Source: Caryophanales bacterium UBA7057 (GTDB lineage Bacteria > Bacillota_I > Bacilli_A > RF39 > UBA660). From it: a stretch of 25,070 bases of DNA. The notes under the pieces are model-generated. The model saw nothing but the letters and a program-made list of their open reading frames with translations. It had not been told where the DNA came from and made no database searches. Position numbers and translations under genes: made by a program. This document shows positions 14,660 to 21,814 of the stretch, piece after piece; positions within the stretch are counted from its first letter, which is position 1, and the number at the start of each line of letters is the position of its first letter. Location of the stretch: assembly GCA_002493865.1 (NCBI GenBank), contig DLAC01000040.1, forward strand, positions 1 to 25,070. Direction: 5' to 3'.

Positions 14660-15046
14660 ATGACATTAAATTGGGACATGTTACAGGAGTTATTAATTGT
14701 AGCTATTGCTTGTAGTACAGTGACAGTAGCATTTATACAAAAAACAAAGAAGTTTTGTAAAAAAAAGAAGTGGGTAACTAGCTATAGTTTTCTTGTCAAT
14801 ATGGTATTAGGGTTTCTATTTTCAAAGACTTTTACTTCTCTTAGTAATATTCAAAGTCTATGGGTTGGATTCTTTAGTTTTATTGGAGCGGATACGATTT
14901 ATCGGAACCTAGAAGGAAAGCTAACAACGTATACGGAACTGAGAGAGGGTACTAAGAAAAAAACGGAGGATTCCAGTCAAAAGAGTAACGAATCAACAAT
15001 GGGAACAGAAACTAGTGATATGATTGGGGTGATTCCTCGTGATTAA
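14660..15046 (+). CDS. Phage-type holin-like membrane protein
   Basis: The 128-residue protein has membrane segments at about 8-25 and 42-58 and a third hydrophobic stretch near 65-80, then the sequence GADTIYRNLEGKL and a charged, Ser/Thr-rich tail. Size, topology and this GADTIYRNLEGKL-type ending match small phage holins, which form membrane lesions that let endolysin reach the wall. The very next gene is an endolysin, which supports the call. ATG 14660 follows GGGTGAT. A weak hairpin AAAGAA/TTCTTT (14607-14622) with T residues may terminate the preceding gene. Its stop overlaps the start of the endolysin by 8 bases. Confidence 0.75.
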   Translation: MTLNWDMLQELLIVAIACSTVTVAFIQKTKKFCKKKKWVTSYSFLVNMVLGFLFSKTFTSLSNIQSLWVGFFSFIGADTIYRNLEGKLTTYTELREGTKKKTEDSSQKSNESTMGTETSDMIGVIPRD

Positions 15047-15947
15047 AAATTATATGACATACCCTTTAAAACATATGAGAATTACGCAAAGCTATTATGG
15101 AGATACTTCTCACAGAAGACACTGGGATCCGACCCCCAATTATTCGGATTATCCAATTGATGATGCAGGAGAAAATGAAGGAGTTGAAGCAATTTACTGT
15201 CCTTGCGATGAAATGATTGTAACAGCAGTGAAAGGAACCTATAATTCTGCCACCAATACAGTATGGTTAGTATCTACCTCTAAGGTGGTCACTCCTACAT
15301 TTGAAGACATTGCTTTTATGACACTCACACATTCTGAAGATGCCGATTTAAAAGAGGTAACGGTTGGTAGAAAGTACAAAAGAGGAGAAGTCATTTGTCA
15401 TGAAGGACAGGATGGAGCGAGTGCGAATCATATTCATATTGTTTGTGGGAGAGGATCTAGTAATACCTGGATTCAAAACACGAATGGTAGTTGGGTCATT
15501 CAAGGTGATACGAAGAAACCAGAAGAGGTCTTTTATATCGACCGTAGTTTCACAGAGGAATTATGGGGCGGATATCTTCCTTGGGTAGATTTACCAAATG
15601 ATCATATCGGAATCCCAGTTCCTAGAGATAGTTCCAAAAACCAATTAGAGGTTCTAGTTAGTAATCTAAATGCAAGAAAAATGCCATCTTTGAATGGAGA
15701 AAAATTAGGTTATGTCAATTTTGGAATTTATGACTACCAAGAAGTAGTAGAAAAGGACAACTACATTTGGTATAAAATTGAAGACTTTTATGTTGCCTAT
15801 CAAGAAGGTTGGGAGAATTTATATCCTAAAGAAGAACTGAAAGAAAATCCAGAAGAAAAAACAGTTCCACGACTCATTTTTACATGTCCAAAAACAGGAA
15901 AATATTTAATTTCCTTAAAAGAAGGAGAAGAGCTATATCTAAAATAG
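15039..15947 (+). CDS. Endolysin: M23-type metallopeptidase with SH3-like domain
   Basis: The 302-residue protein lacks a signal peptide, as expected for a holin-dependent enzyme. The N-terminal domain has RITQSYYGDTSH (14-25), a downstream Asp (YPIDDAG, Asp41 or 42), and HIH (131-133), which together form the M23/LytM zinc site. It should cleave peptidoglycan cross-bridges. QLEVLVSNLNARKMPS through IEDFYVAYQEGWENLYP (about 207-263) is a bacterial SH3-like wall-binding domain. The tail (about 270-302) is unassigned. GTG 15039 is chosen because GGGGTGAT (15026-15033) is correctly spaced to it; ATG 15054 would be too far away. It is translationally coupled to the holin. Confidence 0.85.
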   Translation: MIKNYMTYPLKHMRITQSYYGDTSHRRHWDPTPNYSDYPIDDAGENEGVEAIYCPCDEMIVTAVKGTYNSATNTVWLVSTSKVVTPTFEDIAFMTLTHSEDADLKEVTVGRKYKRGEVICHEGQDGASANHIHIVCGRGSSNTWIQNTNGSWVIQGDTKKPEEVFYIDRSFTEELWGGYLPWVDLPNDHIGIPVPRDSSKNQLEVLVSNLNARKMPSLNGEKLGYVNFGIYDYQEVVEKDNYIWYKIEDFYVAYQEGWENLYPKEELKENPEEKTVPRLIFTCPKTGKYLISLKEGEELYLK

Positions 15948-15960
15948 CTTTTCTTTTTTT
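15928..15960 (+). terminator. Terminator overlapping the endolysin stop
   Basis: AGCTAT (15931-15936) pairs with ATAGCT (15944-15949), extended by a G-U and A-T pairs, followed by a T-rich tract. The TAG stop is part of the 3' arm. Confidence 0.6.
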
Positions 15961-15976
15961 GATTTTCTCATATTTC

Positions 15977-15985
15977 TGATATACT
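15977..15985 (+). promoter_or_regulatory. Extended -10 promoter of the pentapeptide-repeat gene
   Basis: TGaTATACT (TG 15977-15978, TATACT 15980-15985), with a possible weak -35 TTTGAT at 15958-15963. ATG 16006 is about 14 bases beyond the expected start, with AGGAG in between. Confidence 0.6.
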
Positions 15986-16005
15986 ATTTGTAATAGGAGA
16001 GTTAT

Positions 16006-16632
16006 ATGAAAAAAAGAGTAAAGCCTAAAATCAAAGAAACCTTTCCTTCTAAATTTGAAGATATGGTCGAAGAAGAGGAATTATATCAAAGGAGTTTTGA
16101 AAAAGAAAATTATTCTGATTTTTCTTTTTGCGTGTCAGAATGGAATGAATGCCTTTTTAAAAATGTTTCTTTTGAAGATGTCAATTTAAAAGAGATTGGG
16201 ATTATGGATGCTGTTTTCTGTAATTGTGATTTTTCAAATTGTAATTTTGAGAATCAAGCTTTTTATCGGGCAGAATTTTATGATTGTAAGTTTGTAGGAG
16301 TGAATTTTTTTAAAACAAATTTTTATGATTGTTTGTTTCAAGATTGTAATTTAGATTATAGTAATTTTTCGGATTGTAAAACGAAAACTTGCGAGTTTAC
16401 AGATTGTCAGGCGCGGGAAGCAAGGTTTCATTCGAATCAAATTTCTCAAACAGAATGGAATCATTGTGATTTTTCCAATTTAGAATTAATCGAAACAAGT
16501 ATGGTAGGGGAAGATGTTTCTAGTTGTAATCTAGAAGGACTAAGAACCGATCCTAGAAATTTAAAAGGAATGATTATTTCTAGGGAACAAGCGATGGATT
16601 TAATCTCACTTTTTGGGCTTATTATTCGATAA
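16006..16632 (+). CDS. Cysteine-rich pentapeptide-repeat protein
   Basis: The 208-residue protein carries tandem A(D/N)Lxx-type repeats in the form FxxCxFxxxNF from about residue 36 to 175 (FCNCDFSNCNFENQAF, FYDCKFVGVNF, FQDCNLDYSNF and so on), which should fold into a right-handed quadrilateral beta-helix. At least thirteen Cys recur at repeat positions. The C-terminus LRTDPRNLKGMIISREQAM resembles the closing segment of Qnr/McbG-like and related pentapeptide proteins ending in (V/I)S.EQA. Some relatives mimic DNA and protect gyrase from quinolones or peptides, but many have no known role, so no function is asserted. There is no signal peptide. ATG 16006 follows TAGGAG. Confidence 0.88.
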   Translation: MKKRVKPKIKETFPSKFEDMVEEEELYQRSFEKENYSDFSFCVSEWNECLFKNVSFEDVNLKEIGIMDAVFCNCDFSNCNFENQAFYRAEFYDCKFVGVNFFKTNFYDCLFQDCNLDYSNFSDCKTKTCEFTDCQAREARFHSNQISQTEWNHCDFSNLELIETSMVGEDVSSCNLEGLRTDPRNLKGMIISREQAMDLISLFGLIIR

Positions 16633-16665
16633 AATTTATAAATACTTTCCAAGAATTATAAAATG

Positions 16666-16674
16666 TGATAAAAT
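16666..16674 (+). promoter_or_regulatory. Extended -10 promoter of the single-pass membrane protein gene
   Basis: TGaTAAAAT (TG 16666-16667, TAAAAT 16669-16674), no clear -35. The start codon is 28 bases after the element, with GAGGGGA in between. Confidence 0.6.
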
Positions 16675-16702
16675 TCTAGTAGAATAGAATTGAGGGGAAA
16701 CT

Positions 16703-17452
16703 ATGAAAAAGAAAGCAGTAAAACCAAAGACAAAAATTAAACAAAAAAGTCCACTCAGTGTAAAAGAATGGATGTTTTGTATCAGTGGACTTACCATATT
16801 TACATTACTGGTCGTATTACCTCCTGTATTTAGAATCGTATTTGCAGATGACTCTGATGGGGGAAATCTACCTATTGCTACACCAATTCCTACGATGGAT
16901 TTACAATCAAATAAAAAGGAAACAGAACCAATTGATGACAGTAAATTAGAAAAATTAGTATGTACAAAGACAGAAGTTCATGAAAACTCTTATCAAGAAG
17001 ATATTACATTAACTTTAGCCTATGAAGATGGTGGATTGCAAATTTATTCTGATACCAATAAGAAGACTTATGATTTGGCATTGGAGGATCAGGCGGCACT
17101 TTATCAGAAAGAAAAATTAACTTGTGATGATATTCCAAAATCTTATTTGACTATTTCTGGATTTAACTATGGTTGTACTTCGACTGAAAATAGTATCGAA
17201 GTCATAGAGAAGTTTGACTTGAATATTTTTAAAGAGAAAAAGGTAACTGTTGGAGAAGAGGAAATTACCTTTAGTTCTCCTTATTATCCAAAACAAAATG
17301 TAAGACTGATTCGAAGAGAACTGGAAAAAGTTGGTTATGCTTGCGATGTGTTACCCCCAGTTGTAGATACTCCTTTGGAGTCAGAAGAAGGACAGGAGAA
17401 AGAAGAAACGTCTCTAGATACTACACAAGGAAATATGACAAATGTAGAATAA
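16703..17452 (+). CDS. Single-pass membrane protein with extracellular Cys-containing domain, function unknown
   Basis: The 249-residue protein has a very basic N-terminus (KKKAVKPKTKIKQK), one membrane helix (about 24-48), a Pro/Thr/Asp-rich spacer and an extracellular domain from LVCTKTEVHENSYQEDITLT (Cys87). This domain has paired-looking cysteines (LTCDDIP, NYGCTS, VGYACDVL) and alternating strands. The layout recalls DUF1307/YehR-like domains, but I cannot confirm that. The tail is acidic and Thr/Gly-rich. It could be a secreted-side partner of the neighbouring envelope genes. GAGGGGA precedes ATG 16703. The TAA stop at 17450-17452 abuts the last codon of the convergent gerB, and its terminator lies inside gerB. 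Confidence 0.6.
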   Translation: MKKKAVKPKTKIKQKSPLSVKEWMFCISGLTIFTLLVVLPPVFRIVFADDSDGGNLPIATPIPTMDLQSNKKETEPIDDSKLEKLVCTKTEVHENSYQEDITLTLAYEDGGLQIYSDTNKKTYDLALEDQAALYQKEKLTCDDIPKSYLTISGFNYGCTSTENSIEVIEKFDLNIFKEKKVTVGEEEITFSSPYYPKQNVRLIRRELEKVGYACDVLPPVVDTPLESEEGQEKEETSLDTTQGNMTNVE

Positions 17453-18514
17453 TTATTCACGCTTTAAACGAATATGAATGGATATCAATAAAAGAAAACA
17501 AAATAGAAAGCAATTGGCGAGAATATAAAAGTCTTGTCGAAAAGAAATCCATTGATTTCCAAATAGAACTGTTAGAAGAATTAAAGAGAGTATTAAATTC
17601 TCTTTTTTTCCTTTTTGGGGGGCAATCAAAAGAATGAGTTTTTTTAGAAGATAAATTAAAAATACCATTGGAAAAAAATAAAGTAAAATATAAGAAAAAG
17701 ATAGGGTAGATTCGACACGTTCTAAAATATTTAAAAAAGAAATTTTTTGATAAGTCACCATCAAAGGATTTTTGTAAAGATTTGCAAGATAAATTCCAAG
17801 AGAACTTAGAATTAAGAATAGGGTAATAAATAGAAAGATTCCATTTGAAAGAATCGCCTGTATCCAAGTTTTCGTACTTTTCTTTTTTTCTTGAAGACCT
17901 TTTTTGGGAAAGTATAAAAGGATGAAAAAAGGAAGAGGCAAAGAGCAAAAAAAGATAAGAGCCCCCTTTAATATATCCATAAGACTAGAAGAAAGAAGTG
18001 GCTTGATTTTTAAAAAGTTACATTGTGGTAGAATTCCAAATAGAGAAATGATAAAGAATAAAATATAAAGATAAAAACAGATTTCCGTTGTATGAAATAA
18101 AGATTCACTCGATTTTTTAAGAAAATAGAACAGTAAGAGAAATAGAGGAAGTAAAATCCAAAATTCATGGAATTGAGGGAGTAAATAAAACCTTACAAAA
18201 GAAGAAAATTCTTGCGTAATTAAAAACAAAATAGAAAAGAAACATAAAATTAGAAGAAAAAAGAAAAGAAGATAACTCTTAGGATAGAGAGATTTCATTT
18301 TTTCAAATAAGTTTTTTTCTGGTAAGTAATTTAAAATATTCTTCATCAGTAATGAAAATAAAAACATCATCCCACAACCTAAAAGAATAGAAAATAATGC
18401 ATCCTGTTTACTAATCATAGTCATCGTATGAAAGCCAATCATAGGAATAAAAGCATTTAATAGAAAAAAGAAAGTTGTAAAGTACTGAAATTGTGTAATT
18501 TTATTTTTTTTCAT
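17453..18514 (-). CDS. gerB: Spore germination permease, GerAB-type
   Basis: The 353-residue protein is highly hydrophobic, with about ten membrane helices, and starts ITQFQYFTTFFFLLNAFIPM. This matches the GerB branch of the amino acid/polyamine transporter superfamily that forms the inner-membrane germinant-recognising subunit of spore receptors. Helix 2 follows ISKQDALFSILLGC, and the ending WISFRQDFYILANCFLF is typical. It starts at an ATGA overlap with the upstream gerC stop (18511-18514), so it is translationally coupled and last in the operon. Family members average about 360 residues, so it is full length. The TAA lies directly against the stop of the convergent gene. Confidence 0.88.
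   Translation of the reverse strand: MKKNKITQFQYFTTFFFLLNAFIPMIGFHTMTMISKQDALFSILLGCGMMFLFSLLMKNILNYLPEKNLFEKMKSLYPKSYLLFFFLLILCFFSILFLITQEFSSFVRFYLLPQFHEFWILLPLFLLLFYFLKKSSESLFHTTEICFYLYILFFIISLFGILPQCNFLKIKPLLSSSLMDILKGALIFFCSLPLPFFILLYFPKKGLQEKKKSTKTWIQAILSNGIFLFITLFLILSSLGIYLANLYKNPLMVTYQKISFLNILERVESTLSFSYILLYFFPMVFLIYLLKKLILLIAPQKGKKENLILSLILLTVLFGNQWISFRQDFYILANCFLFCFLLLISIHIRLKRE
17583..17608 (+). terminator. Plus-strand terminator embedded in the gerB coding region
   Basis: AAAGAGAGT (17583-17591) pairs with ATTCTCTTT (17597-17605, one G-U), 5-base loop, followed by more T. On the minus strand the run after the stem is a poor T-tract, so it should work mainly for plus-strand transcripts, that is the gene ending at 17452. 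Confidence 0.7.
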
Positions 18515-19497
18515 ATTGGTAACTCCTTTTCTAGATAATTGTCTACTGTTTTCATTTGAATTTCAAATTTTAGTTGGATATTTTCAGGTAAGATAGAGCG
18601 GTTTTGAAAAGAAAATAAATGATTTTGTTTCATTTGATAGGATAATTTTAAAATGTCATATTCTTTTTCTTGATATTTATTGATTAATCCTTTCAATTGC
18701 TCTTCTAATTCTTTTTGTAAATGTTGATTTTTTTTATTTACTTCCATTTGAATATGGAAAGTCACTTGATTTTTTTTATATGTTAAATTTGTCTGGTTTT
18801 TATAAATCGTTGTATCTTGATAAATCGCTTGATGAATTTGATTCTTTAATAGATTTATTAATATAGTATCTTCTTTAGATACATAATCTAAAACCTTAAA
18901 ATTTTGAATCAAAGAAATGCCCTCTACCTCAAATTCATCTTGGTAAGAAATCAGTGGCAAATATGTATTTTGATCGATTAGAATTTCTTCTAAAAACTCT
19001 TCAAAGGTAATTGATTTCGTCGTTCCCATATATTGTTCATTGGTTTTGATTAAGTCCATTAAATCCTTAGATTCCATTTTACCTTTAAAAATATCTTTCA
19101 TATCGGATTGAGTTTGTACGAGTTCAAAATTATTTCTAGTATCACGTTGATTTAGTAAATAAATAATAATATCTCTTAGGTGAGTATTCATTGCATTTTC
19201 TGTTAATAATAGACAATCCATATGAGAAAGATAAATTTTCTTATTACTTTTTGCATACAATTTTTGAAATGCTTGATCTAGGGTTTTTGCTTCCGTTTCA
19301 TAAAAAATGGACTCTTTTTCTAAAGTACCATCCTCTTGATTTCCTTCTACAATATTGATATAAAGGTGATATTTTTGATTTTGATAGTCAATTCCAAGTA
19401 AACTGACAATTCCTAATTCATTTAATTCTGTATAAGAGGTACAACCTGTAAATATAAAAAAAGGAAATAGAAATATCAAATACTTTAATTTTTTCAT
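18511..19497 (-). CDS. gerC: Ger(x)C-type spore germination lipoprotein
   Basis: The 328-residue precursor has a lipoprotein signal (LKYLIFLFPFFIFTGC, Cys19 in the lipobox). The mature start TSYTELNELGIVSLLGIDY is the diagnostic N-terminus of GerAC-family proteins (ELNxLxIVxxLGID). Later regions include KIYLSHMDCLLLTENAM, the DIIIYLLNQRDTR segment, and a C-terminal domain with NKYQEKEYDILKL. It is somewhat shorter than typical GerC (about 370-400). It is anchored on the outer face of the spore inner membrane and forms the receptor with GerA and GerB. It has a strong ribosome binding site (GGGAGG) and 4-base ATGA overlaps with both neighbours. Confidence 0.92.
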   Translation of the reverse strand: MKKLKYLIFLFPFFIFTGCTSYTELNELGIVSLLGIDYQNQKYHLYINIVEGNQEDGTLEKESIFYETEAKTLDQAFQKLYAKSNKKIYLSHMDCLLLTENAMNTHLRDIIIYLLNQRDTRNNFELVQTQSDMKDIFKGKMESKDLMDLIKTNEQYMGTTKSITFEEFLEEILIDQNTYLPLISYQDEFEVEGISLIQNFKVLDYVSKEDTILINLLKNQIHQAIYQDTTIYKNQTNLTYKKNQVTFHIQMEVNKKNQHLQKELEEQLKGLINKYQEKEYDILKLSYQMKQNHLFSFQNRSILPENIQLKFEIQMKTVDNYLEKELPI

Positions 19498-20927
19498 TTT
19501 TGTTTCCTCCCACGTACTCTATTTTTTTTCGTTAACAGTGGATTCCGAAATTTCGTTTGATTCACATTATTTAGACGTACAAAAGCATCTTCTTGTTCTT
19601 TTACAAGGAGTGGGGAAAATGGTGCGAGATATGGTTTATGGAACGAATGCATACTAGAAAGTTTAATAATTAAAAACAAAGATCCAAGAAAGATACCGTA
19701 AATTCCAAAGATAGAAGAAAGAATCATTAGTAGAATACGGAAGTAGCGAATGGCAGAAGAAAGTTCGATCGATGTGAAAACGAGTCCAGAAATGGCAGAA
19801 ATGGCAATAACAATAATCATAATAGGGGAAATAATTCCTGCACTCACTGCGGCATCTCCTAAAACCAAACCACCCAAGATAGATACGGCAGTTCCCATAG
19901 TAGAAGCCATTCTCATATCACTTTCTCTTAGAATTTCAAATGATACAGTCATCAACAGGGCTTCAACTAAGGCGGGGAAGGGTACAGTTAATCTTTGCGA
20001 TAAGAAATTTAATAGTAAGTCTGTCGTAATTGCATCGTGATTATGGGTAGTAATGGCAATATAGTAGGCGGGGATTAAAATAGAAATGAAAAAAGCAATG
20101 AGTCTGATGATTCGGATAAAAGAGATATTGATTGGCTTCTGGTAATAGTCATCGGGTGTATGAAATAAATCAACAAAAAAGCAAGGTAGAATTAAGGAAT
20201 AAGGACTGTTATCGCATAAAATGACTAACTTTCCTTCTAAAAGAGCCATCGCTGCTAGATCTGGTTTCTCTGTCGTAATCATGGTTGGGAAAATGGTCGA
20301 TTCTTCATGAAGATAATCTTTTAAATAGCCACAATCTAAGATGCCATCAATGTTAATCGATTGTAACTTTTTCTTTATTTCCTTTACTAGGTGATCTTCC
20401 ACAATATTTTGCATGTAAAGAATTCCAACTTTTGTTTTCGATTGTTTTCCAATTTCTACAGAGTCCACCCATAAATTTTCACTTTTGATTCGTTTACGAA
20501 CCAGTCCCAAATTCTTATTAAAATTTTCTGTAAAAGAGTCCTTTGGACCACGAACAGAAATTTCTCCTTCACTACTTGTAATTCCTCGGTCTAAGGTTGC
20601 ACGTGTTTCAATTCCAAAGTAATGTTCATCATCTAGTAAAAAAACTGTATAGCCGTTCCAAAGTTTATTCAAAAGATCCTGATAATCTTTGATTTTCGTG
20701 ACATTGTGGCTAGGAATTGAGTTATAGAAAAATAAAAAAATATCATCTGGAAGTGTAAGCCTTTCATCGATAATTTTAGAAATGTTTTTTAAAATAATAT
20801 TACTAATATCATTTCCACTTGCTAGTACTTCGGAATAGATAAGTGTAATGGTTTGATTATAAATTTTTATTTCTTTATATATAATATCTCCTGCATTGTT
20901 TGTATCTCTTTGAATCTTTTCAATCAT
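19494..20927 (-). CDS. gerA: Spore germination receptor subunit, GerAA-type
   Basis: The 477-residue protein has a soluble N-terminal half with ETRATLDRGITSSEGEISVRGP, a segment highly conserved in GerA proteins (RGP.E.F...NL.L.RKRI), then SVEIGKQSKTKVGILYM and ILDCGYLKDYLHE. Membrane helices follow (IRLIAFFISILIPAYYIAI, EALLMTVSFEILRE, GLVLGDAAVSAGI, and others) with the conserved SILGGLVLGDAAVSAG. The open frame extends to 21068, but AAGGGAT precedes ATG 20927 and the added residues are not GerA-like. The stop overlaps gerC by ATGA. The operon order is A-C-B. Confidence 0.93.
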   Translation of the reverse strand: MIEKIQRDTNNAGDIIYKEIKIYNQTITLIYSEVLASGNDISNIILKNISKIIDERLTLPDDIFLFFYNSIPSHNVTKIKDYQDLLNKLWNGYTVFLLDDEHYFGIETRATLDRGITSSEGEISVRGPKDSFTENFNKNLGLVRKRIKSENLWVDSVEIGKQSKTKVGILYMQNIVEDHLVKEIKKKLQSINIDGILDCGYLKDYLHEESTIFPTMITTEKPDLAAMALLEGKLVILCDNSPYSLILPCFFVDLFHTPDDYYQKPINISFIRIIRLIAFFISILIPAYYIAITTHNHDAITTDLLLNFLSQRLTVPFPALVEALLMTVSFEILRESDMRMASTMGTAVSILGGLVLGDAAVSAGIISPIMIIVIAISAISGLVFTSIELSSAIRYFRILLMILSSIFGIYGIFLGSLFLIIKLSSMHSFHKPYLAPFSPLLVKEQEDAFVRLNNVNQTKFRNPLLTKKNRVRGRKQK

Positions 20928-20951
20928 AAAATCCCTTCTTTTTCTCAATTT

Positions 20952-20980
20952 TAGTATGAGAAAAAAGAAAGAGAAAATTC
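20952..20980 (-). promoter_or_regulatory. Sigma-G/sigma-F-like promoter of the ger operon
   Basis: Read on the minus strand, CATACTA (20958-20952) matches the forespore -10 CATnnTA. GAATT (20980-20976) sits 17 bases upstream as the -35 and matches GhATR except the last base. The leader to ATG 20927 would be about 18 bases and contains AAGGGAT. Forespore expression of gerA-type operons by sigma-G is established in Bacillus. Confidence 0.6.
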
Positions 20981-20989
20981 TAATTTTTA

Positions 20990-21018
20990 TTGAAATTTTA
21001 AAAAAAAAGGTGTATAAT
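20990..21018 (+). promoter_or_regulatory. Sigma-A promoter of the kinase-like gene pair
   Basis: TTGAAA (20990-20995), 17-base spacer, TATAAT (21013-21018). It is close to consensus and back to back with the ger promoter. An ATG at 21019 directly after the -10 cannot be the start, which fixes ATG 21046. Confidence 0.85.
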
Positions 21019-21045
21019 ATGGAACAATTTAAAGGTGGTTGTTTT

Positions 21046-21801
21046 ATGGTTAAAAATGTAGTAATCAATGAACAAACTTATACGTTAAATTTAAAAAAGG
21101 GAGTCCAGGGGAAAACAAGTGGTATTTGTTGTCGTCTAAAAACTAAAGAAGAAGATTTAGCAGTAAAAATCTTTTATCCTCGTATCGATCATATTTCTGA
21201 ACAAGAAATTGAAGTTTTTCAAAAAATTGAATCTCAGGTTCACCCTGTTTTAATTAGTAAGTATCCGGTTTTTAATGTTCAAGGGGAATATATAGGAAGT
21301 GCCTCTTCTTTTATTCAAGAAACTGAGAAGGGAAAATCCAAAAATCTGCTTTATACGATGGAAAAGGATTTTGTACTAGAAAATTTAGAGATGATTCAGG
21401 GAGCACTCCCTATTTTTAATCAACGTTATATCTCTTTATTTAACTTTGGGGTTCATAATATTTTAATTGGTAGAGGAACTCATTTGCCACAAGGAATGTA
21501 TTTAATCGATGATAGTTATGATATGGTAGGTTCTTCTGATACAGAGTTTCATAACCAGGAAGAGTTTTATCGACTCATTCGTTCGATTGTAAAAAATCAT
21601 TTAGTGGAAAGTGGCGGACCCCTAGAGGATGAAGAGTTTGTAGAAGAATATTTAAATGAGTTTATGGGGCAACTGATGAACTCTAGACTTTTCTATGAAA
21701 TGATTCCCCAATTAGAAAAAGAAATGCTTCCATATGCCACATTTCAAGAATATTTAGATGATTATTATGAAACAACGTCTAAGAAACTATATATGAGATA
21801 A
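21046..21801 (+). CDS. Divergent protein-kinase-fold-like protein 1
   Basis: The 251-residue protein has kinase-like signposts: a Gly/Ser-rich loop GVQGKTSGICCRL (19-31), a VAIK-like Lys41 (LAVKIFYP), a catalytic-loop-like NFGVHNILIG (Asn138 as metal-binding Asn) and LIDDSYD (153-159) in place of DFG. The HRD-Asp position five residues before Asn138 is Asn133, so catalysis may be lost. ATG 21046 follows AAAGGTGG and the in-frame upstream ATGs lie in the promoter. The neighbour 13 bases downstream is a clear paralog (conserved SGIC, AVK, VSEYPVF/ISKYPVF, YIG, MYL.DDS). Family and substrate are not recognised; the fold is inferred from motif order only. Confidence 0.6.
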   Translation: MVKNVVINEQTYTLNLKKGVQGKTSGICCRLKTKEEDLAVKIFYPRIDHISEQEIEVFQKIESQVHPVLISKYPVFNVQGEYIGSASSFIQETEKGKSKNLLYTMEKDFVLENLEMIQGALPIFNQRYISLFNFGVHNILIGRGTHLPQGMYLIDDSYDMVGSSDTEFHNQEEFYRLIRSIVKNHLVESGGPLEDEEFVEEYLNEFMGQLMNSRLFYEMIPQLEKEMLPYATFQEYLDDYYETTSKKLYMR

Positions 21802-21814
21802 GGAAAATCCTACA

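Noticed and set aside
16006..16632. Quinolone-resistance (Qnr) assignment for the pentapeptide protein
   Set aside because: Repeat pattern alone does not show gyrase binding, and the Cys-rich repeats differ from Qnr; only the fold is called.
17341..17637. 98-codon plus-strand frame over the end of the 16703 gene and antisense to gerB
   Set aside because: It overlaps two well-supported genes, lacks a ribosome binding site and shows no family motif; its last part is the antisense of gerB and the terminator hairpin.
19750..20040. 96-codon plus-strand frame inside gerA
   Set aside because: It is an antisense shadow of the conserved GerA membrane region with no ribosome binding site or promoter.
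20928..21068. N-terminal extension of gerA by 47 residues
   Set aside because: The extension crosses the divergent promoter region and is not GerA-like; ATG 20927 has a proper ribosome binding site.
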